Shown here: positions 15,263 to 20,800 of the stretch, piece by piece | Numbering within the stretch: position 1 is the stretch's first letter | Layout of the letters: every line of letters begins with the position of its first letter | NCBI GenBank assembly: GCA_964533185.1 | Contig: CAZHLD010000061.1 | Coordinates: 1 to 20,800 of the forward strand | Source of the DNA: CAZHLD01 sp964533185 | Lineage (GTDB): Bacteria > Acidobacteriota > Terriglobia > Acidiferrales > UBA7541 | Length of the DNA stretch: 20,800 nt | Direction of reading: 5' to 3' | The notes under the pieces: model-generated | Told to the model about the DNA's origin: nothing | The model's database searches: none | What the model saw: only the letters and a program-made list of their open reading frames with translations | Program-made: the position numbers and the translations under genes

Positions 15263-15718
15263 TCAGTTGGGGCGAGTGATCTTGTCTACTTCGAGTGTGG
15301 GCGGGCTGCTACTGTGATCGAATCTCACTGAGAAATTGTCAAAAAATCCTCTGCGGCCCAATAATGCCCCAACGCTGAAATCATCAACGAAACCTGCCAT
15401 CACGTCCACTGTCCAAGCGTCTTCGATTGAAAGGCTTATCCTTTGAAAGTAAGCGTCTAAGCTAGGCCCAACAACGACACCTGAAATTTGATGCTTATCG
15501 CCCTTCTCGATGTCCAACCCAATTGACCTGCCAAGATTGGCGCTAAAAAGACAAAACGGGGAGCCAGAATTGGCTATAGCGATGATTCTTTGGCTTGGCG
15601 TTCCGTGCTTTCTCCAAATCCTTATTTGCCGTGTGGGGAACCATTCAATATCCCCATTCTTGAAGAAGGGTATAGGAGGGTCGATTGGCAGGCTGCGATA
15701 CTTTCGGATAATCGCCAC
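15263..15718 (-). CDS. retropepsin-like aspartic protease-fold protein, active-site Asp replaced
   Basis: A 151-aa protein starting at GTG (15718-15716), three bases after the stop of the upstream DUF5678-like gene. The layout fits small bacterial retropepsin-like proteins. A strand leads to a D-S/T-G-type turn in IIAIANSGSPFCLFSANLG, and a second signature ALLGRRGFFDNFSVRFDH follows at 118-135, like the GLLGRxGFFDxFxVxFD of that group. The catalytic aspartate position is Asn here (N50, codon AAT at 15571-15569, one transition from GAT). The protein may be a binding module instead of a protease. It lies in an A+T-richer islet unlike its neighbours, which suggests transfer. The family call is by pattern only. 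Confidence 0.6.
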   Translation of the reverse strand: MAIIRKYRSLPIDPPIPFFKNGDIEWFPTRQIRIWRKHGTPSQRIIAIANSGSPFCLFSANLGRSIGLDIEKGDKHQISGVVVGPSLDAYFQRISLSIEDAWTVDVMAGFVDDFSVGALLGRRGFFDNFSVRFDHSSSPPTLEVDKITRPN

Positions 15719-15721
15719 GCC

Positions 15722-15913
15722 TCAAGACACCCGTACTGTCCAAGTGTCCGGTGCCCAAATTAGAACGGGGTCATTTACACCAGCCATGCGAGCAGCGTTG
15801 GTAGCGTCATCAGGAGTCTTGCCGTGCGCCACGACTTTCGTTTCATCCTCGCTCAGGGCAAGCCAACAGTTGCGTGGAGCCTCTCGTAGAATGTCAGCTA
15901 GCGTGCGTTCCAT
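15722..15913 (-). CDS. DUF5678-like small protein
   Basis: A 63-aa protein beginning MERTLADILREAPRNCW. The ATG at 15913 has GGAG eight bases upstream; a longer frame exists but lacks this signal. The centre LALSEDETKVVAHGKTPDDA and the later AGVNDPVLIWAP match the small DUF5678-type fold (an 'ALSED..VVA.GKT..EA...A...G..DPVL' pattern). Such genes are often paired with retropepsin-like genes, as here, where the protease-like gene starts three bases after this stop. The pairing statement is from memory. It is transcribed from a good promoter at 15994-15966. Molecular role unknown. Confidence 0.65.
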   Translation of the reverse strand: MERTLADILREAPRNCWLALSEDETKVVAHGKTPDDATNAARMAGVNDPVLIWAPDTWTVRVS

Positions 15914-15965
15914 TGTTTGTTCTCCATTTGTTGGGTGCGGCGGGGACTGATTTAGACTCCCTTTT

Positions 15966-15994
15966 TTTATACGCATTATGGTTCTTTCTGTCAA
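15966..15994 (-). promoter_or_regulatory. sigma-70-type promoter of the DUF5678/retropepsin operon
   Basis: On the minus strand TTGACA (15994-15989), exactly 17 bases, then TATAAA (15971-15966). This is near-consensus. Transcription would begin about 45 bases before the ATG at 15913. Confidence 0.82.
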
Positions 15995-16012
15995 GCAAAA
16001 TAATACTTGACA
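15989..16012. promoter_or_regulatory. inverted repeat holding both divergent -35 boxes (candidate operator)
   Basis: TGTCAAG (15989-15995) and CTTGACA (16006-16012) are perfect 7-base inverted arms around ten A+T-rich bases. Each arm contains a TTGACA -35 element, one facing each gene. A dimeric repressor bound here would cover both promoters; the adjacent ribbon-helix-helix protein is the obvious candidate. Confidence 0.6.
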
Positions 16013-16019
16013 TACTGAC

Positions 16020-16033
16020 GTATCCTATGATAC
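16020..16033. promoter_or_regulatory. second inverted repeat upstream of the RHH gene
   Basis: GTATC and GATAC flank CTAT, between the TTGACA at 16007-16012 and the start codon at 16046. It occupies the -10 region for rightward transcription, where no canonical -10 box with 17-base spacing is seen. It is a plausible autoregulatory operator. Confidence 0.5.
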
Positions 16034-16045
16034 ACAGGTTGCATT

Positions 16046-16249
16046 ATGAGAACCAAGACAGTTAACCTACGCAATCTACCGGAAGACCTAGTTAAGCGGG
16101 CCAAGGCTTTTGCCGCTTGGAAAGGCATCACGCTCAAGGACTTCATAGTGCAAGCGATAAGACAGGCAGTTGGAACCCAACCGCTCCCGGCATTCTTCGT
16201 GAATACAAGGGGTTCTAAGTCAAGGACAAAACCCCGCCAGCCACGTTGA
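16046..16249 (+). CDS. ribbon-helix-helix (CopG/FitA-like) DNA-binding protein
   Basis: A 67-aa protein beginning MRTKTVNLRNLPEDLVKRAK and continuing AFAAWKGITLKDFIVQAIRQAV. This is the RHH pattern: a basic beta strand (TVNLRNL), helix A (PEDLVKRAKAFAAWKG), then a turn and helix B (TLKDFIVQAIRQAV). Such dimers bind palindromic operators and often serve as antitoxins or autorepressors. No toxin gene follows, because the downstream sequence is an IS remnant, and the last ~8 codons overlap that remnant. The tail SKSRTKPRQPR may therefore be a replaced C-terminus. Two inverted repeats lie just upstream. Divergent transcription from the DUF5678/retropepsin operon suggests it regulates both. Confidence 0.78.
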   Translation: MRTKTVNLRNLPEDLVKRAKAFAAWKGITLKDFIVQAIRQAVGTQPLPAFFVNTRGSKSRTKPRQPR

Positions 16250-16472
16250 ACGGGCGAACCTGAGCGTGCGGATGCACCTGCGCCGCTTTACTCGGCTCAC
16301 CAACGGATTCAGCAAGAAGCTGGAAAACCTGAAAGCCGCCGTCTCGCCCTAGATGGCTTGGTACAATTTCTGCCGTGTACATCAAATGCTCCGCGTTACA
16401 CCCGCTATGGAAGCCGGATTAACCAATCGCGCGTGGTCTATAGAAGAACTCATTACTTCAACGGGTGTATAA
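16242..16472 (+). pseudogene. IS1-type transposase, 3' remnant with in-frame stop
   Basis: One continuous frame reads VERANLSVRMHLRRFTRLTN, then GFSKKLENLKAAVSP, a TAG stop at about 16350, then MAWYNFCRVHQMLRVTPAME and AGLTNRAWSIEELI before TAA at 16470-16472. RRFTRLTNxFSKKLEN and WYNFCRVHxxLRVTPAMEAGL are C-terminal landmarks of IS1-family transposases. The catalytic core upstream is missing and the internal stop shows decay. It begins inside the RHH gene's last codons, so an insertion or deletion joined the two. Confidence 0.82.
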
Positions 16473-16473
16473 T
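16468..16473 (+). promoter_or_regulatory. possible -10 box ahead of the 52-aa gene
   Basis: A perfect TATAAT overlaps the stop of the transposase remnant, 27 bases before the next ATG. No convincing -35 box is found at the right distance, so activity is uncertain. Confidence 0.35.
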
Positions 16474-16499
16474 CCCGCCCCTAATCTCTTGGAGCCTCT

Positions 16500-16658
16500 A
16501 TGAACAAAGAAACGTTGGAACTGCTTTCTCAAATTACCGTGGCCGCCATGCAGGGAACGAATTGGATAAATGTTCCAGAACGTGTGACCGCTTTCATGGA
16601 TCAAGTTGCCAAGAAGCTCCACGAGCTAGACACGGCTGGGCCGAGTATCAAATCTTGA
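16500..16658 (+). CDS. small protein of unknown function (52 aa)
   Basis: An ATG frame starting MNKETLELLSQITVAAMQGT and ending LDTAGPSIKS. GGAG lies five bases before the start, a good Shine-Dalgarno. The composition is that of a soluble, mostly helical small protein with a conserved-looking NWINVPERVTAFMDQVAKKL segment. It is codon-wise less GC-biased than the flanking housekeeping genes, like the rest of the islet. No family recognised. Confidence 0.6.
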   Translation: MNKETLELLSQITVAAMQGTNWINVPERVTAFMDQVAKKLHELDTAGPSIKS

Positions 16659-16762
16659 TTTGTACCGTGCGGCTGAAAGAATCGCGCCAGTCTTTTCCAA
16701 ACAGACTGGTAGCCAATCGGACGGCAACACAGATTTAGCCCACTACCGACGCTTACCTTCGG

Positions 16763-16791
16763 TTGACACGGCTCGGGGCGGGAGCTACCAT
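16763..16791 (+). promoter_or_regulatory. promoter of the exported-protein pair
   Basis: TTGACA (16763-16768), 17 bases, TACCAT (16786-16791). The -35 is perfect and the -10 matches four of six. An 11-base inverted repeat (16774-16784 and 16809-16819) spans the spacer and early leader and could be an operator or leader hairpin. Confidence 0.7.
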
Positions 16792-16829
16792 CGCGCCAGG
16801 TTCTTCGACTCCCGCCCCGGGGGTGAGCA

Positions 16830-17336
16830 ATGGGAGCCCGCACGACACTTGCCCTGGTGCTCCTCGTGGTCGCCTCGATCGCGCTGGCGCAACAGACCTC
16901 GACGCCTACCGGCAACACTTTCGAATGGCGCGTCCAGCTCAAACAGAACACCGTCGCGCCCAGCACCATTGAGGCGATTAATCGCTGCAAGAAGACGCAT
17001 CGCTTCCAGGTGGACCCGGCCACGCTGCCGTTCATGCGCGTGCTCGGGCCCACGGAGTTCACTGTCAAACCGAAGAGCAGTTTCCAGGCTCCGGTGGAGT
17101 TCGACACGCGCAATCTGCAGCCGGGTCAGTACGAAGCGCTGATTGTCGTGAAGTGCCTCACCTGCCGTACCGAGCTTACCTGCACCGAGGATCACGAAAA
17201 CCTGCGCGTGTTCCTCACCGTGCTGTCGTCGGCGCCGGACTGGTCCTCCGTCGATCCCGGACAAAAGCCGCCATCGCCGCGCACGTCACAATCCTGGCCG
17301 GGGGTTTCGCCCGCGCAGAAGCCGCCGAAACGGTGA
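16830..17336 (+). CDS. secreted beta-rich protein with a Cys cluster
   Basis: A 168-aa protein; the ATG at 16830 follows GGGGGTGAGCA. Residues 1-20 are a clean signal peptide ending SIALA before QQTS. The mature part has alternating beta-type segments such as FEWRVQLKQNTV, FMRVLGPTEFTVKP and APVEFDTRNLQPGQYEALIVVKC. This resembles an Ig-like or pilus-chaperone-like sandwich. Cysteines at 53, 109, 112 and 118 (KCLTCRTELTC) could form disulfides or a metal knuckle. The C-terminal ~35 residues are Pro/Ser-rich and probably disordered. The tetrad-repeat gene starts 38 bases downstream, so the two are likely one operon. Function unknown; I know no named family that fits securely. Confidence 0.72.
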   Translation: MGARTTLALVLLVVASIALAQQTSTPTGNTFEWRVQLKQNTVAPSTIEAINRCKKTHRFQVDPATLPFMRVLGPTEFTVKPKSSFQAPVEFDTRNLQPGQYEALIVVKCLTCRTELTCTEDHENLRVFLTVLSSAPDWSSVDPGQKPPSPRTSQSWPGVSPAQKPPKR

Positions 17337-17374
17337 ACGTACCCGCGCAAACTTCGCATTGAGGGAGAAAAACC

Positions 17375-19263
17375 ATGAACGCCCTGCGCCGTCCCCGTGT
17401 GGGTTGGATTCTCCGGGTGCTCTTCGGAGTTCTTCTGTTGTTCAGTGCTGCGTCTGCTGAGGCGCAGCCTCCGTTCGGCGGCCCACCTCCCGCGTGCCGC
17501 GACCTCTGGAGCGAAGCCAATACGCTGGCGGGGCGCGACGCTCTCCAGGCTGCCAACCTCGCTGCGGGGCAGCCACCCAGCCAGGCCGCGGGCGCGTGGT
17601 CGCAGGCGTGGACACGCGCATGGACAGCGGCGTGGACGGCTGCGGGAGTGGGACTTACGGGCGCCCCGGGCGCAGGCTGCTGCAACAACAACTGGTTTGG
17701 ACTCGGAGTTCAGACGGGCAAGAGAGCGTGGGACAGCGCGTGGCAGACGTCGCCGATGGTGACCGGCGCAGACAAGGCCTGGGCCGACCGGTTCACGGCC
17801 CAGTACGCCGAGGAATGGGCCAAAGAATGGTTCCTGCATTACCCGTGGCTGTGCGCGCGCGCGCGCGCGAATGCTACGGCCAACGCATTTGCCACCGCAT
17901 TCGCCTTCGCGGATGCCACCGCGGATTCCTGGGCCTTTGCCTGGGCCAACACCGACGCCTGGGCCGAGGTGCAGGCCGCGGTCTGGACGGATGTGTGGAC
18001 GAATGCCGGCGCGGCCGCGTGGGCCAGCGCCGGGGCCACCGCAATGACCGGTGCTTCCGCTGCGGCCACCGCCAGCGCCGTGGCCGCTGTTTCCGGGAAC
18101 TGCGCCCTCGCGGCGGCGAATGCGTGCGCGGCGGCGGCTGCGGAGGCCTTTGCGCAGGCGTGGGCGGAAGCCGGCGCGGCGGCCTACAGCTCGGCCTATG
18201 CTTCGGCTGCGGCGCAGGCAGGAGCGCGCGCACTGGCGCGTGCGTGGGCTTCGGCCATCGCCACGGCCAATGCACGCGCGTTCGCGGTGGCATTTGCGGC
18301 GGCGTATTCCAACGCCGGCGCCAGCGCCTATGCTGCGGTGTGGCGGCAGAGGCTGGCCAACGAGGGCCAGCTTCCCGCGATTGTCCGCTGGTGGACCACG
18401 CCGGGCGTGCCGATGCCGGCCGTGGCCACCATCTGGCGCATGCTGGCCGGGGCCAGCGCCAGCGCCAACAAGGCGGCGTTCAAGGCTGCTTTCGATGTTG
18501 CCTGGGCGCAGTCCGCTTCCTTCCAGGCGGACTTTGCTCGCGCGCGGTCGCAGGCGCAGGCCGAGCTGTTTGAATATACGTCGAGCTGGGTGAGCACCTG
18601 GTCGGAGGCCTGGGCGGCGAAGTGGGTGGAGTCCTGGTCGCGGGCATATGCCAGGCTGTGCGCGCGTGCCGCGGCCGTTGCCTGCGCGCAGTGTCCGACG
18701 TGCACCACAACCACGGGCACGGGCACGCGGCCACGCACGGTCAGCCAGCCGCGCGGATTCACCTGGACGCTCGTCGGCCTGGGGATAACTGCCGGCAACA
18801 TCTTCGAGATCATTGTGCGCAACCAGACCGGCGAGCCGATCAGCGTCGAAGTCCCCGGCGGGACGGTCTTCAAGCCCTCCAACCCTGACTACCAACGGAT
18901 GATTACGGATAACCCGCAGCGAGTAGACCTCGCGCCGAACCAGACCGCGCAGGCTCCGCTCAACGGATACTGCCTCGACTACGGAAAACAGCCGCCGCCG
19001 CCGACCACGCTGGGGCGCGTTGCTGCGGACCCGATTCTCGTTGCCGCAGCCGGTTCGCTCGCCACGCTCGGACTCGCGCTGCCGCCGCGTGTACAAACGG
19101 CACAGTCGCTGAGCTACCAGGTGGACGACAATTCCGCCGAATACGGCATGTATCCGAGAATTATCCAGGCGGGAAACCAGCTCGCCGCCGAGGGCAAGTT
19201 CCACACGGACCTGCCGCCGCAGAAGTACAAGTTGGCCGTGATCCAGCGCGCCATCTGGACCTA
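17375..19263 (+). CDS. exported Ala/Trp-rich tetrad-repeat protein (3' end lost in gap)
   Basis: At least 629 codons. GGGAG lies seven bases before the ATG. Residues 1-30 form a signal peptide (VLFGVLLLFSAASAEA). Residues ~70-440 are dominated by Ala with aromatic residues every fourth position: W75-79-83-87; W136, F140, Y144, W148, W152, Y156; and Y401, W405-409-413-417-421, Y425. From 259 to 327 every bulky residue falls on the same mod-4 register. Paired cysteines (102-103, 440/443) punctuate it. Residues ~460-629 form a different, beta-type domain with VEVPGGTVFKP, YCLDYGK and a QRAIWT end, like bacterial surface-protein domains. No close family is recognised. A long helical fibre or surface layer role is speculation. 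Confidence 0.75.
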
Positions 19264-19363
19264 NNNNNNNNNNNNNNNNNNNNNNNNNNNNNNNNNNNNN
19301 NNNNNNNNNNNNNNNNNNNNNNNNNNNNNNNNNNNNNNNNNNNNNNNNNNNNNNNNNNNNNNN
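19264..19363. other. assembly gap 3 (100 N), genuine and of unknown size
   Basis: Unlike gaps 1 and 2, the flanks share no sequence. The left side ends in a surface-protein domain and the right side resumes in the C-terminus of a metallo-beta-lactamase-fold enzyme. The true gap must hold the end of one gene and several hundred bases of the next. Any frame reading through the N is artificial. Confidence 0.9.
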
Positions 19364-19606
19364 GTGATGAGCCGCACCGGCCATCTTTCCAACCACTCGG
19401 TCAGCGAATTCCTCGCCAACCCGGAAGGCTTCGACGCCGCGGCGCGTTTCCTGGTGCTGGCGCACCTCTCCGAGAACAACAACAACCCCGACGTGGCGCG
19501 GATCTCCGCCGAAGAGGCTCTGAACCGGCGCAACGGCGCTGCGGTCTTCCGCGGCGAACTGCTTGTGGCCTCGCAGCACGAGCCGCTCCCGAGCCTCGAG
19601 CTCTAA
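19364..19606 (+). CDS. metallo-beta-lactamase-fold hydrolase, C-terminal part
   Basis: The last ~80 residues of a protein whose start is in gap 3. SRTGHLSNHSVSEFL, then FLVLAHLSENNNNPDVAR and the end LLVASQHEPLPSLEL match the C-terminal region of YycJ/VicX-type MBL-fold proteins, which are Zn-dependent hydrolases of about 260 residues related to exonucleases. The HLS (GHLSN, AHLSENNN) motifs hold the family's late metal-ligand histidines. The N-terminal HxHxDH motif should lie in the gap. The next gene starts ten bases after this stop, so they are probably co-transcribed. Confidence 0.78.
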   Translation: MMSRTGHLSNHSVSEFLANPEGFDAAARFLVLAHLSENNNNPDVARISAEEALNRRNGAAVFRGELLVASQHEPLPSLEL

Positions 19607-19616
19607 TCTGGCCGTC

Positions 19617-20800
19617 ATGCGCCCTCTCCAGGTCACGCGCCTCCCTCTCCTCCTCTGCTTCCTTTACCTCCCTGCTTCGCTCGCCCAGCAACCCCCCGTC
19701 GATGCGGCGGACATCTCCCGCGACCTGCTCTACCACCCCGCGCGCGCAATCGAGTCCCGCGCTGGCGCGGTCGTCTTCCGCGCCGCGGAGTTCACCTACA
19801 CGCTCGACACCTCAGCCGGGTCGTGGAAAGTTGTGCGAGAGAAAAACGCCTTGCCGGCGGCGCGCAGCCTGAATTTCTATCGCAGTGAGCGGCTCGGCAC
19901 CGAATTCCACTTCAAAGGCGAATCCACCGACGACGAAGGCATCCTCGAAATCCGCAGCAGTGCTGACCCGGAGCCCTTGCTGCGACTGGTCCTTTGGAAT
20001 CGGACCCTGCTCGCCGCAGCCTGGGCGGCCAAGCTGCGCGAGGAGACGAACGACCTCACGGAAGACCGCCTTGCCGTAGACCTCGAGCCGGCCGAACCCG
20101 AAGTCGCCGCCGTCGTTGACGACGGCACGCGGCTCTGGCTCGCCATTCGTCATTACGACGGTGAGGGCTGGCTGGGGCTGGGCACCATCGTCATGTTCGA
20201 TCCGAAGGAAAAGCAGGCGCGCGCGTTTCAGCCACACGAGCTGGCCACTTCTTCGGTGACGCACATGGTCGAGGCGGGCGGCAATTTCTGGCTGGGCACG
20301 CTCTGGCAACGCGAAGGCGGCGACGAGCCGGCCGCCGGTCTGGTGCGCTTCGATCCTGCCAGCGGGGAAGTTCAGAGCTATCGCCCGGGAAAGAGTCCGC
20401 TGGCGGGGAGCATCATCACCGCACTTCGCGCGGATGAGAAGCAGCTCTGGGTGGCCACCGACGCCGGGATGTGCCGCGTCACCCTGCCGGGGGAGCTGTG
20501 GGCCTGCTGGCGCGTCGCGTCGATGGTTCGCCTGGGCGCGCCCGTGCCGGTTTCTAACCAGCCTGGTGGCAAGCCCGGCGGCAACCTGCCGGCCGGGAAT
20601 TACGAAGTCCGCTGGGCAAACACTGGGTTCTTCGAAGTGCTCACCCCGGACTGGATCGATGGCTGGATCCCCCCGGATGATTTTGAGGAATACTCCAGGC
20701 GCGGTTACGACGCAGCACCCTACGAGCTGGGGAACTCCTCCGCCGGAGGCGCTTCGGCCATGCGTCTGGTGGCAAAGCCCGGCGGCGACCCGCTTACCGG
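19617..20800 (+). CDS. exported beta-propeller-like protein (3' end beyond window)
   Basis: An open frame from the ATG at 19617 to the window edge, at least 394 codons, without a stop. The N-terminus RLPLLLCFLYLPASLAQQPP is a signal peptide. After a mixed domain to ~150, blade-like repeats appear: DDGTRLWLAIRHYDGEGW, then IVMFDPKEKQARAF; GGNFWLGTLWQREGG, then LVRFDPASGEVQSY; and DEKQLWVATDAGMCRVTLP. The LW-[LV]-[AG]-T...G-[LM]-x-R-[FV] pattern matches two-component-regulator-type propeller blades. A later part (residues ~305-365, EVRWANTGFFEVLTPDWIDGWIP) differs. Its role cannot be told from the visible part; whether a signalling domain follows is outside the window. Confidence 0.75.
   Translation, partial: MRPLQVTRLPLLLCFLYLPASLAQQPPVDAADISRDLLYHPARAIESRAGAVVFRAAEFTYTLDTSAGSWKVVREKNALPAARSLNFYRSERLGTEFHFKGESTDDEGILEIRSSADPEPLLRLVLWNRTLLAAAWAAKLREETNDLTEDRLAVDLEPAEPEVAAVVDDGTRLWLAIRHYDGEGWLGLGTIVMFDPKEKQARAFQPHELATSSVTHMVEAGGNFWLGTLWQREGGDEPAAGLVRFDPASGEVQSYRPGKSPLAGSIITALRADEKQLWVATDAGMCRVTLPGELWACWRVASMVRLGAPVPVSNQPGGKPGGNLPAGNYEVRWANTGFFEVLTPDWIDGWIPPDDFEEYSRRGYDAAPYELGNSSAGGASAMRLVAKPGGDPLT

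Noticed and set aside
16046..16658. Toxin-antitoxin pair (RHH antitoxin plus 52-aa protein)
   Set aside because: An IS remnant separates them, the 52-aa protein resembles no known toxin, and it has its own ribosome site. Kept only as a speculative regulatory module.
17192..19636. Very long minus-strand open frame opposite the tetrad-repeat gene
   Set aside because: It runs through the N gap and reads as Arg/Gly-rich low complexity, a mirror of the Ala-rich gene. The plus frame has a ribosome site, signal peptide and domain structure.
1..20800. tRNA, rRNA, riboswitch or phage genes
   Set aside because: I saw no cloverleaf-like segments, rRNA signatures, recognisable aptamer cores or phage structural genes on either strand, though short RNA genes could be missed by eye.

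Overview
The window looks like a chromosomal scaffold from a high-GC soil-type bacterium, most likely an Acidobacteriota member. This is an inference from gene families and codon style; no marker gene settles it. Three runs of exactly 100 N are scaffold gaps. Gaps 1 and 2 have identical 55-bp sequences on both sides, so they are probably false gaps between overlapping contig ends. Gap 3 is real and hides the junction between two unrelated genes.

Layout. 0.1-3.0 kb (minus strand): panE, a cold-shock protein gene with a structured leader and a clear terminator, an RsbW/RsbV-type anti-sigma kinase and antagonist pair, and the 3' stump of comM cut off by a transposase tail. 3.2-4.6 kb: an acidobacterial-type membrane protein with a strong terminator, then the 3' tail of a nucleotide-sugar dehydrogenase gene whose last codons are part of a 149-bp hairpin-rich tandem repeat. 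4.7-8.3 kb: a predicted exported acetamidase/formamidase-like protein, a secreted protein of unknown function, a 54-aa two-helix membrane protein and an exported M24 peptidase. 8.4-15.2 kb is a housekeeping block: mtaB, acpS, pgeF, a CDP-alcohol phosphatidyltransferase, rlmN, a cysteine-dioxygenase-like gene and an M16 zinc protease.

15.2-16.7 kb is an A+T-richer accessory islet. It holds a retropepsin-like protein and a DUF5678-like protein in one operon, a divergent ribbon-helix-helix regulator, an IS1-type transposase remnant and a 52-aa gene. The two divergent promoters have their -35 boxes inside one inverted repeat, which suggests joint control by the regulator.

16.7-20.8 kb encodes exported proteins: a Cys-containing beta-type protein, then a remarkable Ala/Trp-rich protein in which aromatic residues recur every fourth position over long stretches. 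Beyond gap 3 come the tail of a metallo-beta-lactamase-fold protein and an exported beta-propeller-like protein that runs off the window.

The most unusual items are the aromatic tetrad-repeat protein, the divergent regulator/retropepsin islet, the 149-bp structured tandem repeat, and a cysteine-dioxygenase homologue with one iron-ligand histidine replaced by proline.
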